Positions 13,431 through 18,991 of a stretch of 18,991 bases of DNA are shown piece after piece; position 1 is the first letter of the stretch; each line of letters opens with the position of its first letter. The translations under genes were made by a program, and so were the position numbers. This DNA is from Candidatus Uhrbacteria bacterium (lineage in GTDB: Bacteria > Patescibacteriota > Patescibacteriia > SG8-24): assembly GCA_016205965.1 (NCBI GenBank), contig JACQSM010000070.1, positions 1 through 18,991 of the forward strand, in the 5' to 3' direction. Below the pieces are notes generated by a model. That model searched no databases, was not told the DNA's origin, and saw only the letters and a list, made by a program, of their open reading frames with translations.

Positions 13431-14650
13431 CAGCGTTTCAGTCGTGCGTGAGCTTCGGTCAGGCCTTCGCCGGCCAGGCAGCGCAGGGCGCCGAAGTTCT
13501 GGGCCAGGCCGACCGCGGCCATGACGGCGGCGAGTTCGGCGTTCGAGGACACGCCCATGATCTTGCGGCAGAGCACGGCCATCGGGCTCTGGGTGGCGCC
13601 GCCCTTGGTGCCGACGGGCAGGCCGATGGTGAGCTTGCCGACCAGCAGGTCGCCTTCTTTCTTGTAGATGGTCAGCGGCTTGTAGTAGCGCTTGGGATCG
13701 GGCGGCTTGTGCGAGTCATCGCTGAACCTGCGGTCGGCGACCGTCGTCGTTCGCACCGGGATGACCACCTTCGTCGCCTTGGCGTGGGCGGCGGCGTCGA
13801 TGGCGCGCCAGTCCTGCCCGGTCGCGATCGCCACGGCATCGATGCCGTTGAGGATGCCCTTGTTGTGCGTCACGGCGCTCGAAACGTCGCTGGCGGCCCA
13901 GTCTTGCACCGCCATGACGCGGTTGGCCATCTCCAGTCCGCCGAACGACGCCATCGGCCAGGACGCCCGTGCCGTCACCAGTCGTCCGGGCGCTTCGTTG
14001 TCGGGTCGGATCGCCGTCGGCGGCTTCTTGGTCTTGGGCAGCATCAGTTCGGCCAGCTGTCTGGCGATGCGTACCGCCGCCATGGCGCCCATGGCCTCGG
14101 CCGAATCGATCATGACCGAGATGACCAGGAACGCCTTGCCCTCTTGGGTCCGCAGCGGCTGGTCGATGCTCACGCTGATGATGTCGCCGCCGTACTTGCG
14201 CAGCGGGTTGTACATCTCCTGGAGATTGGTCGTGAGCGCCGTGTTGCCGAACAGGTCGGTGTAGATGCTCCACGGGTCCTCGAGATCCGCGTACAGGATC
14301 GAAGCGCGGGCGATGGTCCGGGGGTTGTCGACGCTGACCGCGAAGCCTTCCGGCCGGCACAGCCGCGCTCCTTTGGAAGCGGCGGCGATGACCGATTTTT
14401 CCTCGGTCGCCATCGGCACGGCCACCTCTTTTCCGTTGACGATGAAGCCGGTGGCCAGGCCGAGCGGCAGCGGGAATGCGGAGAAGACGTTCTCGGCGTT
14501 TCCGTCCCGGTCGGCGAGCGCGGCCCAGTAGCCCAGGCTGCCGCGTTCCAGGTGTTGCGCATCGGCCTCGTCGAGGCCGAGTTCGGCGGTCAGCAGGTCG
14601 CGGCGCTGCTTGGGGGTGAGACGGCGCAAATCGGCGAGTTTGGAGTTCAT
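13430..14650 (-). CDS. mvaA: Class II HMG-CoA reductase lacking the C-terminal flap
   Basis: A 406-residue cytoplasmic enzyme interconverting HMG-CoA and mevalonate, the key step toward isoprenoids by the mevalonate route. Visible motifs are E-N-V-F-S-A-F-P-L-P-L-G (53-64), P-M-A-T-E-E-K-S with catalytic E83, T-H-N-K-G-I with K264, G-Q-D with D280, and the catalytic His H401 in G-L-T-E-A-H. Two things are odd. The usual D-A-M-G-A-N motif reads E-A-M-G-A-M (185-190). The chain also ends five residues after H401, whereas class II enzymes normally have a further flap of about 50 residues. The start has a strong Shine-Dalgarno, AAAAGGAGGG (14655-14664), and a consensus promoter. No other mevalonate gene is visible, so synthesis versus degradation cannot be decided. 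Confidence 0.93.
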   Translation of the reverse strand: MNSKLADLRRLTPKQRRDLLTAELGLDEADAQHLERGSLGYWAALADRDGNAENVFSAFPLPLGLATGFIVNGKEVAVPMATEEKSVIAAASKGARLCRPEGFAVSVDNPRTIARASILYADLEDPWSIYTDLFGNTALTTNLQEMYNPLRKYGGDIISVSIDQPLRTQEGKAFLVISVMIDSAEAMGAMAAVRIARQLAELMLPKTKKPPTAIRPDNEAPGRLVTARASWPMASFGGLEMANRVMAVQDWAASDVSSAVTHNKGILNGIDAVAIATGQDWRAIDAAAHAKATKVVIPVRTTTVADRRFSDDSHKPPDPKRYYKPLTIYKKEGDLLVGKLTIGLPVGTKGGATQSPMAVLCRKIMGVSSNAELAAVMAAVGLAQNFGALRCLAGEGLTEAHARLKR

Positions 14651-14682
14651 TGAGCCCTCCTTTTGGCAAAGAGCTTCGCTCC

Positions 14683-14711
14683 AGGATAGCCGTAAAACCG
14701 CGGTTTGTCAA
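14683..14711 (-). promoter_or_regulatory. Strong promoter of the HMG-CoA reductase gene
   Basis: On the - strand a perfect TTGACA (14706-14711) is separated by exactly 17 bases from TATCCT (14683-14688). It follows the terminator at 14723-14755, so the reductase is transcribed independently. The leader is about 25 bases long with a near-perfect Shine-Dalgarno. Confidence 0.85.
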
Positions 14712-14722
14712 TGCGGCACGGC

Positions 14723-14755
14723 AAATTAAAATCCCGACGATCAGTCATCGTCGGG
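14723..14755 (-). terminator. Terminator with an embedded stop codon
   Basis: On the - strand CCCGACGAT pairs perfectly with ATCGTCGGG around the loop GACTG, followed by ATTTTAATTT. The TGA stop of the short reading frame at 14741-14839 spans the loop and the start of the 3' arm. Confidence 0.88.
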
Positions 14756-14839
14756 AGGGTCGGTGAAGAGAGATGCCGGAAATGGTTTTTGAGTCGGTCG
14801 ATGCGTTCGGCGCGGGTCTCTTTTCTTTTTTTTTGCCAT
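14741..14839 (-). CDS. Candidate 32-residue peptide, basic then acidic
   Basis: A short frame M-A-K-K-K-K-R-D-P-R-R...ending D-P-P-D-D-D. It starts 9 bases after the stop of the preceding membrane-protein gene and is preceded by TGAGGCGGT, a 7-of-9 match to TAAGGAGGT at good spacing. Its stop lies in the loop region of the operon's terminator, just as the stop of the gene at 12868 does. The peptide is strongly basic at the start and acidic at the end, with no membrane segment. An A9 run near the start makes the frame uncertain; a GTG frame overlapping the upstream stop would give 35 residues. No homologue is recognised. The support is positional, not from similarity. Confidence 0.42.
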   Translation of the reverse strand: MAKKKKRDPRRTHRPTQKPFPASLFTDPPDDD

Positions 14840-14848
14840 AGAACCGCC

Positions 14849-15364
14849 TCACTGCGTCGGTTCCGGCAGGAGCGGGACTTCCTTGCCGGCCAGGGCCGCG
14901 TCCATGCGCTCTTTGTCGGCCAGGATGCGTTCGAGAAAGTCGTTGCCACGGCGCTGGATTTTCAAGAATTTTTTAAGTTTTTCAACGCGCGCCTGCCCGG
15001 AACTTCCGGCCGCCTCCGAGTCCATGGCGGTTGCTTCATCCTTGGTGGCAACCAAGAAGTGGGCGGCCATGAACGTATCGAAGGCAAATGTCAGATGTCG
15101 CTCTTCCGGCGAGACCAAGTAAATTCGAAAGACGACGCCGAGAGTGCCGTAACCTTCTCCATCGGGGAAATCGCCCGTGTTGTAGCCCCTCCAAAATGCG
15201 TTCTGCCGGCGGACCGATTCGGCGCTCGGTTTGGCAGCCGTCATTTTGAGCAGCATGTCAGCCGCCGGCCCGGCCGTGTAGCTCACCAGCACCAGCGCGA
15301 GCGCGAACGACAGGAGAAGAGCTGCGGTGATCAACCACTTTTGCGTCTTGGTTTCTTTCTCCAC
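14849..15364 (-). CDS. Small single-pass membrane protein of unknown function
   Basis: A 171-residue protein I do not recognise. A charged N-terminus (M-E-K-E-T-K-T-Q-K-W) precedes one membrane segment (about 11-30). The rest has a central region with F-W-R-G-Y-N-T-G-D-F-P-D-G-E-G-Y and beta-like F-R-I-Y-L-V-S-P, then a basic helical stretch (about 124-160), and no cysteines. The start codon is GTG (15362-15364), supported by GAGG 6 bases upstream; there is no ATG at the membrane anchor. It is followed by the candidate short peptide gene and a shared terminator. It is divergent from rarA, and the two genes share one -35 region. Confidence 0.72.
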   Translation of the reverse strand: MEKETKTQKWLITAALLLSFALALVLVSYTAGPAADMLLKMTAAKPSAESVRRQNAFWRGYNTGDFPDGEGYGTLGVVFRIYLVSPEERHLTFAFDTFMAAHFLVATKDEATAMDSEAAGSSGQARVEKLKKFLKIQRRGNDFLERILADKERMDAALAGKEVPLLPEPTQ

Positions 15365-15415
15365 GGCCTACCTCGTTGTTAAGGTTCACTTGCAGGGTGA
15401 AGTGCGCGACCGCAA

Positions 15416-15444
15416 TTGTCAATGCGTGCCGCGTGAATTAGGCT
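15416..15444 (+). promoter_or_regulatory. Promoter of rarA, near-leaderless, overlapping a divergent -35
   Basis: TTGTCA (15416-15421) is separated by exactly 17 bases from TAGGCT (15439-15444), with only 8 bases between the -10 box and the ATG at 15453, so the mRNA should be leaderless or nearly so. The complementary strand of 15417-15422 is a perfect TTGACA pointing at the divergent gene, though its -10 (near 15394-15399) is weak. Confidence 0.7.
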
Positions 15445-15452
15445 GAACCCGT

Positions 15453-16721
15453 ATGGATCTGTTCGCCCATCAGGCACGACTCAATAGAGCCAAAGAAGCG
15501 CCCCTGCCCGAGCGCATGCGGCCGCGTTCGCTCGAAGAGTTCGTCGGCCAGCGCGCGCTGGTCGGCGAGGGCGGGGTGCTGCGCGAACTATTGGCCCGGG
15601 GAGAGGTCCCCTCGATGATCCTGTGGGGTCCGCCCGGCACCGGCAAGACGACCCTAGCCCGGATCATCGCCGGCTCGATCAAGGCCCACTTCGTCCAATG
15701 CTCGGCCGTCACGAGCGGCATCGCCGAACTGCGCACGGCCGCGGCCGAAGCCGAGCGACGGCTCGGTTTCGAGAATCGCAAAACGATCCTGTTCGTCGAC
15801 GAAATCCATCGCTGGAACAAGGCGCAGCAGGACGCCTGCCTGCCGCACGTCGAGAACGGCACCCTGACGCTGATCGGCGCAACGACGGAAAATCCGTCGT
15901 TCGAGGTCAACGCCGCTCTGCTCTCGCGGACCCGCGTTTTCGTGCTGACCCATCTCGATGCCGCCGACATCGAGGCATTGCTCGAACGCGCTCTCGTCGA
16001 CCGCGAGCGCGGTTTCGGCGCGCTGCGGGCGCAGCTCGAAGACGGCGTCCTCGGCGCCGTCGCTGAAGCCGCCGCCGGCGACGCCCGGGTGGCGCTCAAT
16101 GCCCTCGACCTGGCGATTTCACTGGCCCGCCAGCGCGCGAAAAAAGGCGAACCGGTTCGCGTCAGCCGCGACGACGCCTCAAAAGCTGCGGCCCGCGCCC
16201 ATTTGTATTACGATAAGAACAGAGAGGAGCACTACAATATAATATCGGCGCTTCACAAGAGCATGCGCGGTTCCGATCCCGATGCCGCCCTCTATTGGCT
16301 CGGCCGCATGCTCGAGGCGGGGGAGGACCCGCTTTACGTGGCGCGGCGGCTGGTGCGATTCGCATCCGAAGATGTCGGCTTGGCCGATCCGATGGCGCTG
16401 GTCCAGGCGACCGCTGCATTCGAAGCGGCGCATCAGCTCGGCATGCCCGAGTGCAACGTCTGCCTGGCCCAGGCTGCCGTTTACTTGGCTAAGGCGCCGA
16501 AGTCGAACGCCCTCTACGCCGCCTACGGCCGGGTGCAAGAGGACATCCGCCGGGCGCCGACGCTCCCCGTGCCGCTGCACATCCGCAACGCTCCGACCAA
16601 ACTCATGAAGGATCTCGACTACGGCAAAGGCTACGTCTATCCGCCGGACGCGCCCGAAGCGGCCCGCCAGGAGTTTTTGCCGCAGCAGCTGCGCGGAAAA
16701 AAATATCTGCCCGAGGTATGA
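15453..16721 (+). CDS. rarA: Replication-associated recombination ATPase RarA/MgsA
   Basis: A 422-residue AAA+ ATPase of the RarA/MgsA/WRNIP1 family, which acts at stalled replication forks as a tetramer with SSB and the replisome. Visible features: P-L-P-E-R-M-R-P near the N-terminus; Walker A G-P-P-G-T-G-K-T (59-66); S-A-V-T-S-G-I; Walker B I-L-F-V-D-E-I-H (112-119) followed by R-W-N-K-A-Q-Q-D; sensor 1 region G-A-T-T-E-N-P-S-F-E; arginine finger S-R-T-R; and the C-terminal family motif H-Y-N-I-I-S-A-L-H-K-S-M-R-G-S-D-P-D-A. Length is normal. A short AT-rich stretch with rare codons (16201-16250) covers that last motif. Its stop overlaps the start of the next gene by four bases (ATGA). Confidence 0.96.
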   Translation: MDLFAHQARLNRAKEAPLPERMRPRSLEEFVGQRALVGEGGVLRELLARGEVPSMILWGPPGTGKTTLARIIAGSIKAHFVQCSAVTSGIAELRTAAAEAERRLGFENRKTILFVDEIHRWNKAQQDACLPHVENGTLTLIGATTENPSFEVNAALLSRTRVFVLTHLDAADIEALLERALVDRERGFGALRAQLEDGVLGAVAEAAAGDARVALNALDLAISLARQRAKKGEPVRVSRDDASKAAARAHLYYDKNREEHYNIISALHKSMRGSDPDAALYWLGRMLEAGEDPLYVARRLVRFASEDVGLADPMALVQATAAFEAAHQLGMPECNVCLAQAAVYLAKAPKSNALYAAYGRVQEDIRRAPTLPVPLHIRNAPTKLMKDLDYGKGYVYPPDAPEAARQEFLPQQLRGKKYLPEV

Positions 16722-17689
16722 TGAAACTTTTTTTGAGCGCGGTTTTCGCCGTCATGGCCGGGGTTACGGCCCTCATCGTCCGCACCGCCGTCAGCGACAA
16801 TCCGCAGGAGGCGGCGGCGAAAGCGCTGGCGGCGCTGGCCGAGCAGCGGATCTTCGCCGTCGATTACTCCATCGATACCTGGGCGCCGGTGCCGAAAAAT
16901 TTCGCCGACCGTTTCGGCGTGGCGTCGGTGCCCGTGACCGTGCGCGGCCAGGTCGACGCCGATCCGTCCGACCGTCCGGTCGCGGTCGGCAAACTCACCG
17001 TTGCCGCGGCGCCGTTTTTTCCGGAGGCCATCCTGCCCAAGATCGATTGGATGCTGACGGCCGACGGCGGCAGGTTCTTCAAACTCTCGCGTCTCGGATT
17101 GCTCAAGAAGGTCGGCCTCCAGGTCGATGCGTTGAGCGACGCCTGGATGACCGACGATCCGGCCGAAGTCCGGACGTTCGTCGGCCTTGAAAAAACTTTC
17201 GGCGACAAGAAAGCGATCCCGGCCGTGTGGCGCTCGCTCATCACGATCATGACCGGCGGCGAACTCTTCAGCGTCAAGGGCAAACTCACCGGCGAGAACA
17301 TCGGCGGCATCCCGACTCGTCGCTATGACGTCGAGATCAATCGCAGCGCCTTGGCGCAGGCGATCGCCGACGTCCTGGCCGCGCAGGCCGGCTTGATGAT
17401 GAACGAACAGGGGCAAGATGCGTTCAAGCAGGCGCTGCTCCGCGCCCAAGCCGTCCGCGGCGAAATCTGGATCGACCGTAATGAAGGCAAACTCCGCCGT
17501 TTCGGCGTCACCGTCGTTCCGGCGCCGCAAGATTGGCCGTCGGCTGTCACCGTGCTGATCGACTTCCGACAGCCCAAGGACGCGGTCGAAGCCAAAGCCC
17601 CGGCTTCCGCCAAAACCCCGCGTGAACTCCTTCTCCCGGTGATAAAAAATTCGGCCGCTCTCCTCGCTCCGGCGAGCCCTCCGCGTTAG
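16718..17689 (+). CDS. Exported protein of unknown function, paralogue A
   Basis: A 323-residue protein with an N-terminal hydrophobic segment (about 3-22), so exported or anchored. The rest is beta-rich with alternating strands and helices and may have a half-barrel fold like LolA/LppX-type lipid carriers, but this is only an impression. It is clearly related to the next gene: D-A-W-M-T-D-D-P matches D-R-W-L-T-Y-D-P, F-S-V-K-G-K-L-T-G-E-N-I-G-G matches F-T-V-R-A-K-L-K-N-E-K-I-G-G, and G-E-I-W-I-D-R matches G-E-I-W-I-G-R. The first ATG overlaps the rarA stop by four bases. A second ATG directly follows (16721) and is better placed relative to GAGG. Translation is probably coupled to rarA. The tail is Ala/Pro-rich. 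Confidence 0.78.
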   Translation: MMKLFLSAVFAVMAGVTALIVRTAVSDNPQEAAAKALAALAEQRIFAVDYSIDTWAPVPKNFADRFGVASVPVTVRGQVDADPSDRPVAVGKLTVAAAPFFPEAILPKIDWMLTADGGRFFKLSRLGLLKKVGLQVDALSDAWMTDDPAEVRTFVGLEKTFGDKKAIPAVWRSLITIMTGGELFSVKGKLTGENIGGIPTRRYDVEINRSALAQAIADVLAAQAGLMMNEQGQDAFKQALLRAQAVRGEIWIDRNEGKLRRFGVTVVPAPQDWPSAVTVLIDFRQPKDAVEAKAPASAKTPRELLLPVIKNSAALLAPASPPR

Positions 17690-17699
17690 CCGCCCGGAA

Positions 17700-17708
17700 T
17701 GCTACACT
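17700..17708 (+). promoter_or_regulatory. Extended -10 promoter of paralogue B, leaderless
   Basis: TGCTACACT is an extended -10 ending 6 bases before the ATG at 17715. No good -35 is present at 17 bases. The block ATGCTANNNTNNNGCCATG is shared with the methyltransferase promoter at 9961. The GGAG just before the ATG is too close to act as a normal ribosome site. Confidence 0.55.
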
Positions 17709-17714
17709 GGAGCC

Positions 17715-18935
17715 ATGAAACGCTGGTTCGCCAACCCGGCCGTCATTATTATCGCCCTGGCTTCGATCGTCGCCATGCTCATGGCCGGCTTGGTCGTATT
17801 GCTGCTGCCCCAGTCGGGCGAAATCATCAGGATCGCCCAGTGGCGCACGGCCCGGGCCAAGACCATGGCCATCGACGCCGAACTCACGTATCAGGGCGAA
17901 GTCGACGAAAAAAACGGCCAGACGGTCACCGGCCATCGGCGCGAGACGGCCGAATCGGCGACCCTGACCAAGATCGACAATCGCAACGCCAAAGAACCGC
18001 GCCTGGCCACCGACTTTTCACTGTTCCTCGGCGAGAGCGATCGCTACCAGGGCCGGACCGTTCGTGTCGGCTCGGCCCGCTTCCTGCGTTTTTCGAAACT
18101 GCCGGCCATGCTCGGCAATTTTCCGCTCGATCGCTTGGCCGACCGCTGGCTGACCTATGACCCAGAGGCGATCCGGGCCAAGATTCCGCTGCCGGTGATC
18201 GGCGGCAAAGGCGCCCCCCCGGACGCCGCGGCTGAAAACAAAACGCTCGAGTATCTGCGCTCGACGCCGTTCTTCACCGTCCGGGCGAAGCTCAAGAACG
18301 AAAAGATCGGCGGCGTCGCCGTTTTGCACTATCAGGTCGCGCCCGAGATATTGTTCATCAAGGATTTCGTCATCCGTTCGGAAGAGCTGCGCCTGGACCG
18401 CGAACTCGATGACCGCGAGCGCCGGCAGATCGACGCCTTCTTCGCCGACATCAGCGCCGACGACGGTGAAATCTGGATCGGCCGCAGCGATTACTTCCTG
18501 TATCGCCTGCGCCTGCGTTTCCGTTACGACGACGGCGGCCGGCGCGGCACTCTGACTTTGGCCGCCAGCCTGGGCGAATTCAACCGTCCGATGGTCATCA
18601 ATCCGCCGGACGCCCAGGCCGACGACATCGACCGCGTCATCGCTTCGCTCCTGCCGGGCCTCACGAAGCATTTGCAGTTGGCCGGCGCCGGTACCGCCCA
18701 GCACGGCGCCGCGGCCAAGGTCTCGGGTCTGCAGGTCGGCGTGCCTGGAGGCAGCGTCGCCGAAGCCGACCGTGACAACGACAAGCTGCCCGACGCCCTC
18801 GAATACTTCTATCAGACCGACGCCGACAATCCCGACACCGACGGCGACGGCATCGGCGACGGCGCCGAGGTCGATGCCGGCACCAATCCGCGCGGCTCCG
18901 GGCAGCTCTTCGATTTCGGCATCAGCGGTCGATGA
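17715..18935 (+). CDS. Anchored protein of unknown function with calcium-binding DxDxDG tail, paralogue B
   Basis: A 406-residue protein with one N-terminal membrane segment (about 9-32). A beta-rich domain (about 50-300) is related to paralogue A directly upstream. After a Gly/Ala-rich linker (about 323-345) come about 50 residues with thrombospondin type 3-like or EF-hand-like calcium motifs: D-R-D-N-D-K-L-P-D-A-L-E near 352 and D-T-D-G-D-G-I-G-D-G-A-E near 374, followed by T-N-P. This tail binds calcium and is common on surface proteins of several uncultivated lineages. Paralogue A lacks it. There are no cysteines. Role unknown; an extracytoplasmic, calcium-stabilised anchor is the likely topology. 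The ATG is fixed by the -10 box 6 bases upstream. Confidence 0.82.
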   Translation: MKRWFANPAVIIIALASIVAMLMAGLVVLLLPQSGEIIRIAQWRTARAKTMAIDAELTYQGEVDEKNGQTVTGHRRETAESATLTKIDNRNAKEPRLATDFSLFLGESDRYQGRTVRVGSARFLRFSKLPAMLGNFPLDRLADRWLTYDPEAIRAKIPLPVIGGKGAPPDAAAENKTLEYLRSTPFFTVRAKLKNEKIGGVAVLHYQVAPEILFIKDFVIRSEELRLDRELDDRERRQIDAFFADISADDGEIWIGRSDYFLYRLRLRFRYDDGGRRGTLTLAASLGEFNRPMVINPPDAQADDIDRVIASLLPGLTKHLQLAGAGTAQHGAAAKVSGLQVGVPGGSVAEADRDNDKLPDALEYFYQTDADNPDTDGDGIGDGAEVDAGTNPRGSGQLFDFGISGR

Positions 18936-18991
18936 AGAAGATATGGCCCGCGCCTACGCACCCCGGCATCACCAGGATCGCGGCCGGCGAC
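18932..18991 (+). CDS. 5' end of an unidentified gene
   Basis: An ATG overlaps the previous TGA in an ATGA arrangement and opens a frame that runs to the window end (20 codons, M-K-K-I-W-P-A-P-T-H-P-G-I-T-R-I-A-A-G-D). Third codon positions are mostly G or C, as in neighbouring genes. Nothing in 20 residues identifies the product; there is no signal peptide. An ATG at 18942 in another frame is less likely, because it lacks the overlap. Confidence 0.5.
   Translation, partial: MKKIWPAPTHPGITRIAAGD

Noticed and set aside
14647..14826. Alternative frame after the A9 run (E-T-R-A-E-R-I-D-R-L-K-N...) with coding-like codon use
   Set aside because: It would run through the terminator hairpin and the HMG-CoA reductase promoter and has no start codon of its own after the previous stop; it would need slippage on the A run.
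16238..16243. TATAAT in rarA as a real promoter
   Set aside because: No -35 box at 16-18 bases; kept only as part of the codon-island observation.
1..18991. CRISPR array, toxin-antitoxin pair, riboswitch or phage genes
   Set aside because: No regularly spaced repeats, no recognisable toxin-antitoxin or phage proteins and no conserved riboswitch core were seen. Intergenic gaps are mostly under 100 bases.

Overview
The window is GC-rich, tightly packed bacterial DNA with almost no non-coding space. It probably comes from an uncultivated lineage. My best guess is a high-GC member of the Patescibacteria/CPR, perhaps Parcubacteria-like. That guess rests on the compact layout, many short membrane-anchored proteins of unknown function, a protein ending in a calcium-binding DxDxDG repeat, a lone HMG-CoA reductase and a RarA-type ATPase. 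No ribosomal RNA or marker phylogeny is available here, so the assignment is an inference.

Region 1 (1-4807, + strand) is one operon: the end of a thioredoxin-fold protein (CPIC), CcdA, a membrane-anchored thioredoxin with a DipZ-type C-terminal domain (CINC), a membrane-anchored glucose/sorbosone-dehydrogenase-type propeller, and an NHLRC2-like thioredoxin plus NHL-propeller protein (CCINC). Three of the four junctions have exactly one base between stop and start. Together the genes look like a thiol electron relay across the membrane with a linked extracytoplasmic dehydrogenase-like protein.

Region 2 (4807-9917, - strand) holds adenylosuccinate lyase under its own strong promoter and, upstream of it, an operon of a FecR-domain surface protein and a CHASE2-adenylate cyclase whose catalytic residues are complete, so cAMP signalling is likely.

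Region 3 (9963-12884) contains a SAM methyltransferase (+), a secreted cysteine-rich protein (-), tRNA-Pro(CGG) (-) and an intact IS481-like element of about 1 kb (-).

Region 4 (12854-15364, - strand) has a small membrane-anchored protein, a class II HMG-CoA reductase with no C-terminal flap domain, a second small membrane protein and a possible 32-residue peptide gene whose stop codon lies in a terminator loop.

Region 5 (15416-18991, + strand) has rarA/mgsA, two tandem paralogous anchored proteins (the second with a DxDxDG calcium-binding tail) and the first 20 codons of another gene.

Two genome-style features recur. Several genes have a -10 box only 6-9 bases before the start codon and no Shine-Dalgarno, which implies leaderless mRNAs, while others have good Shine-Dalgarno leaders. 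Stop codons also repeatedly fall inside, or at the edge of, intrinsic terminator hairpins.
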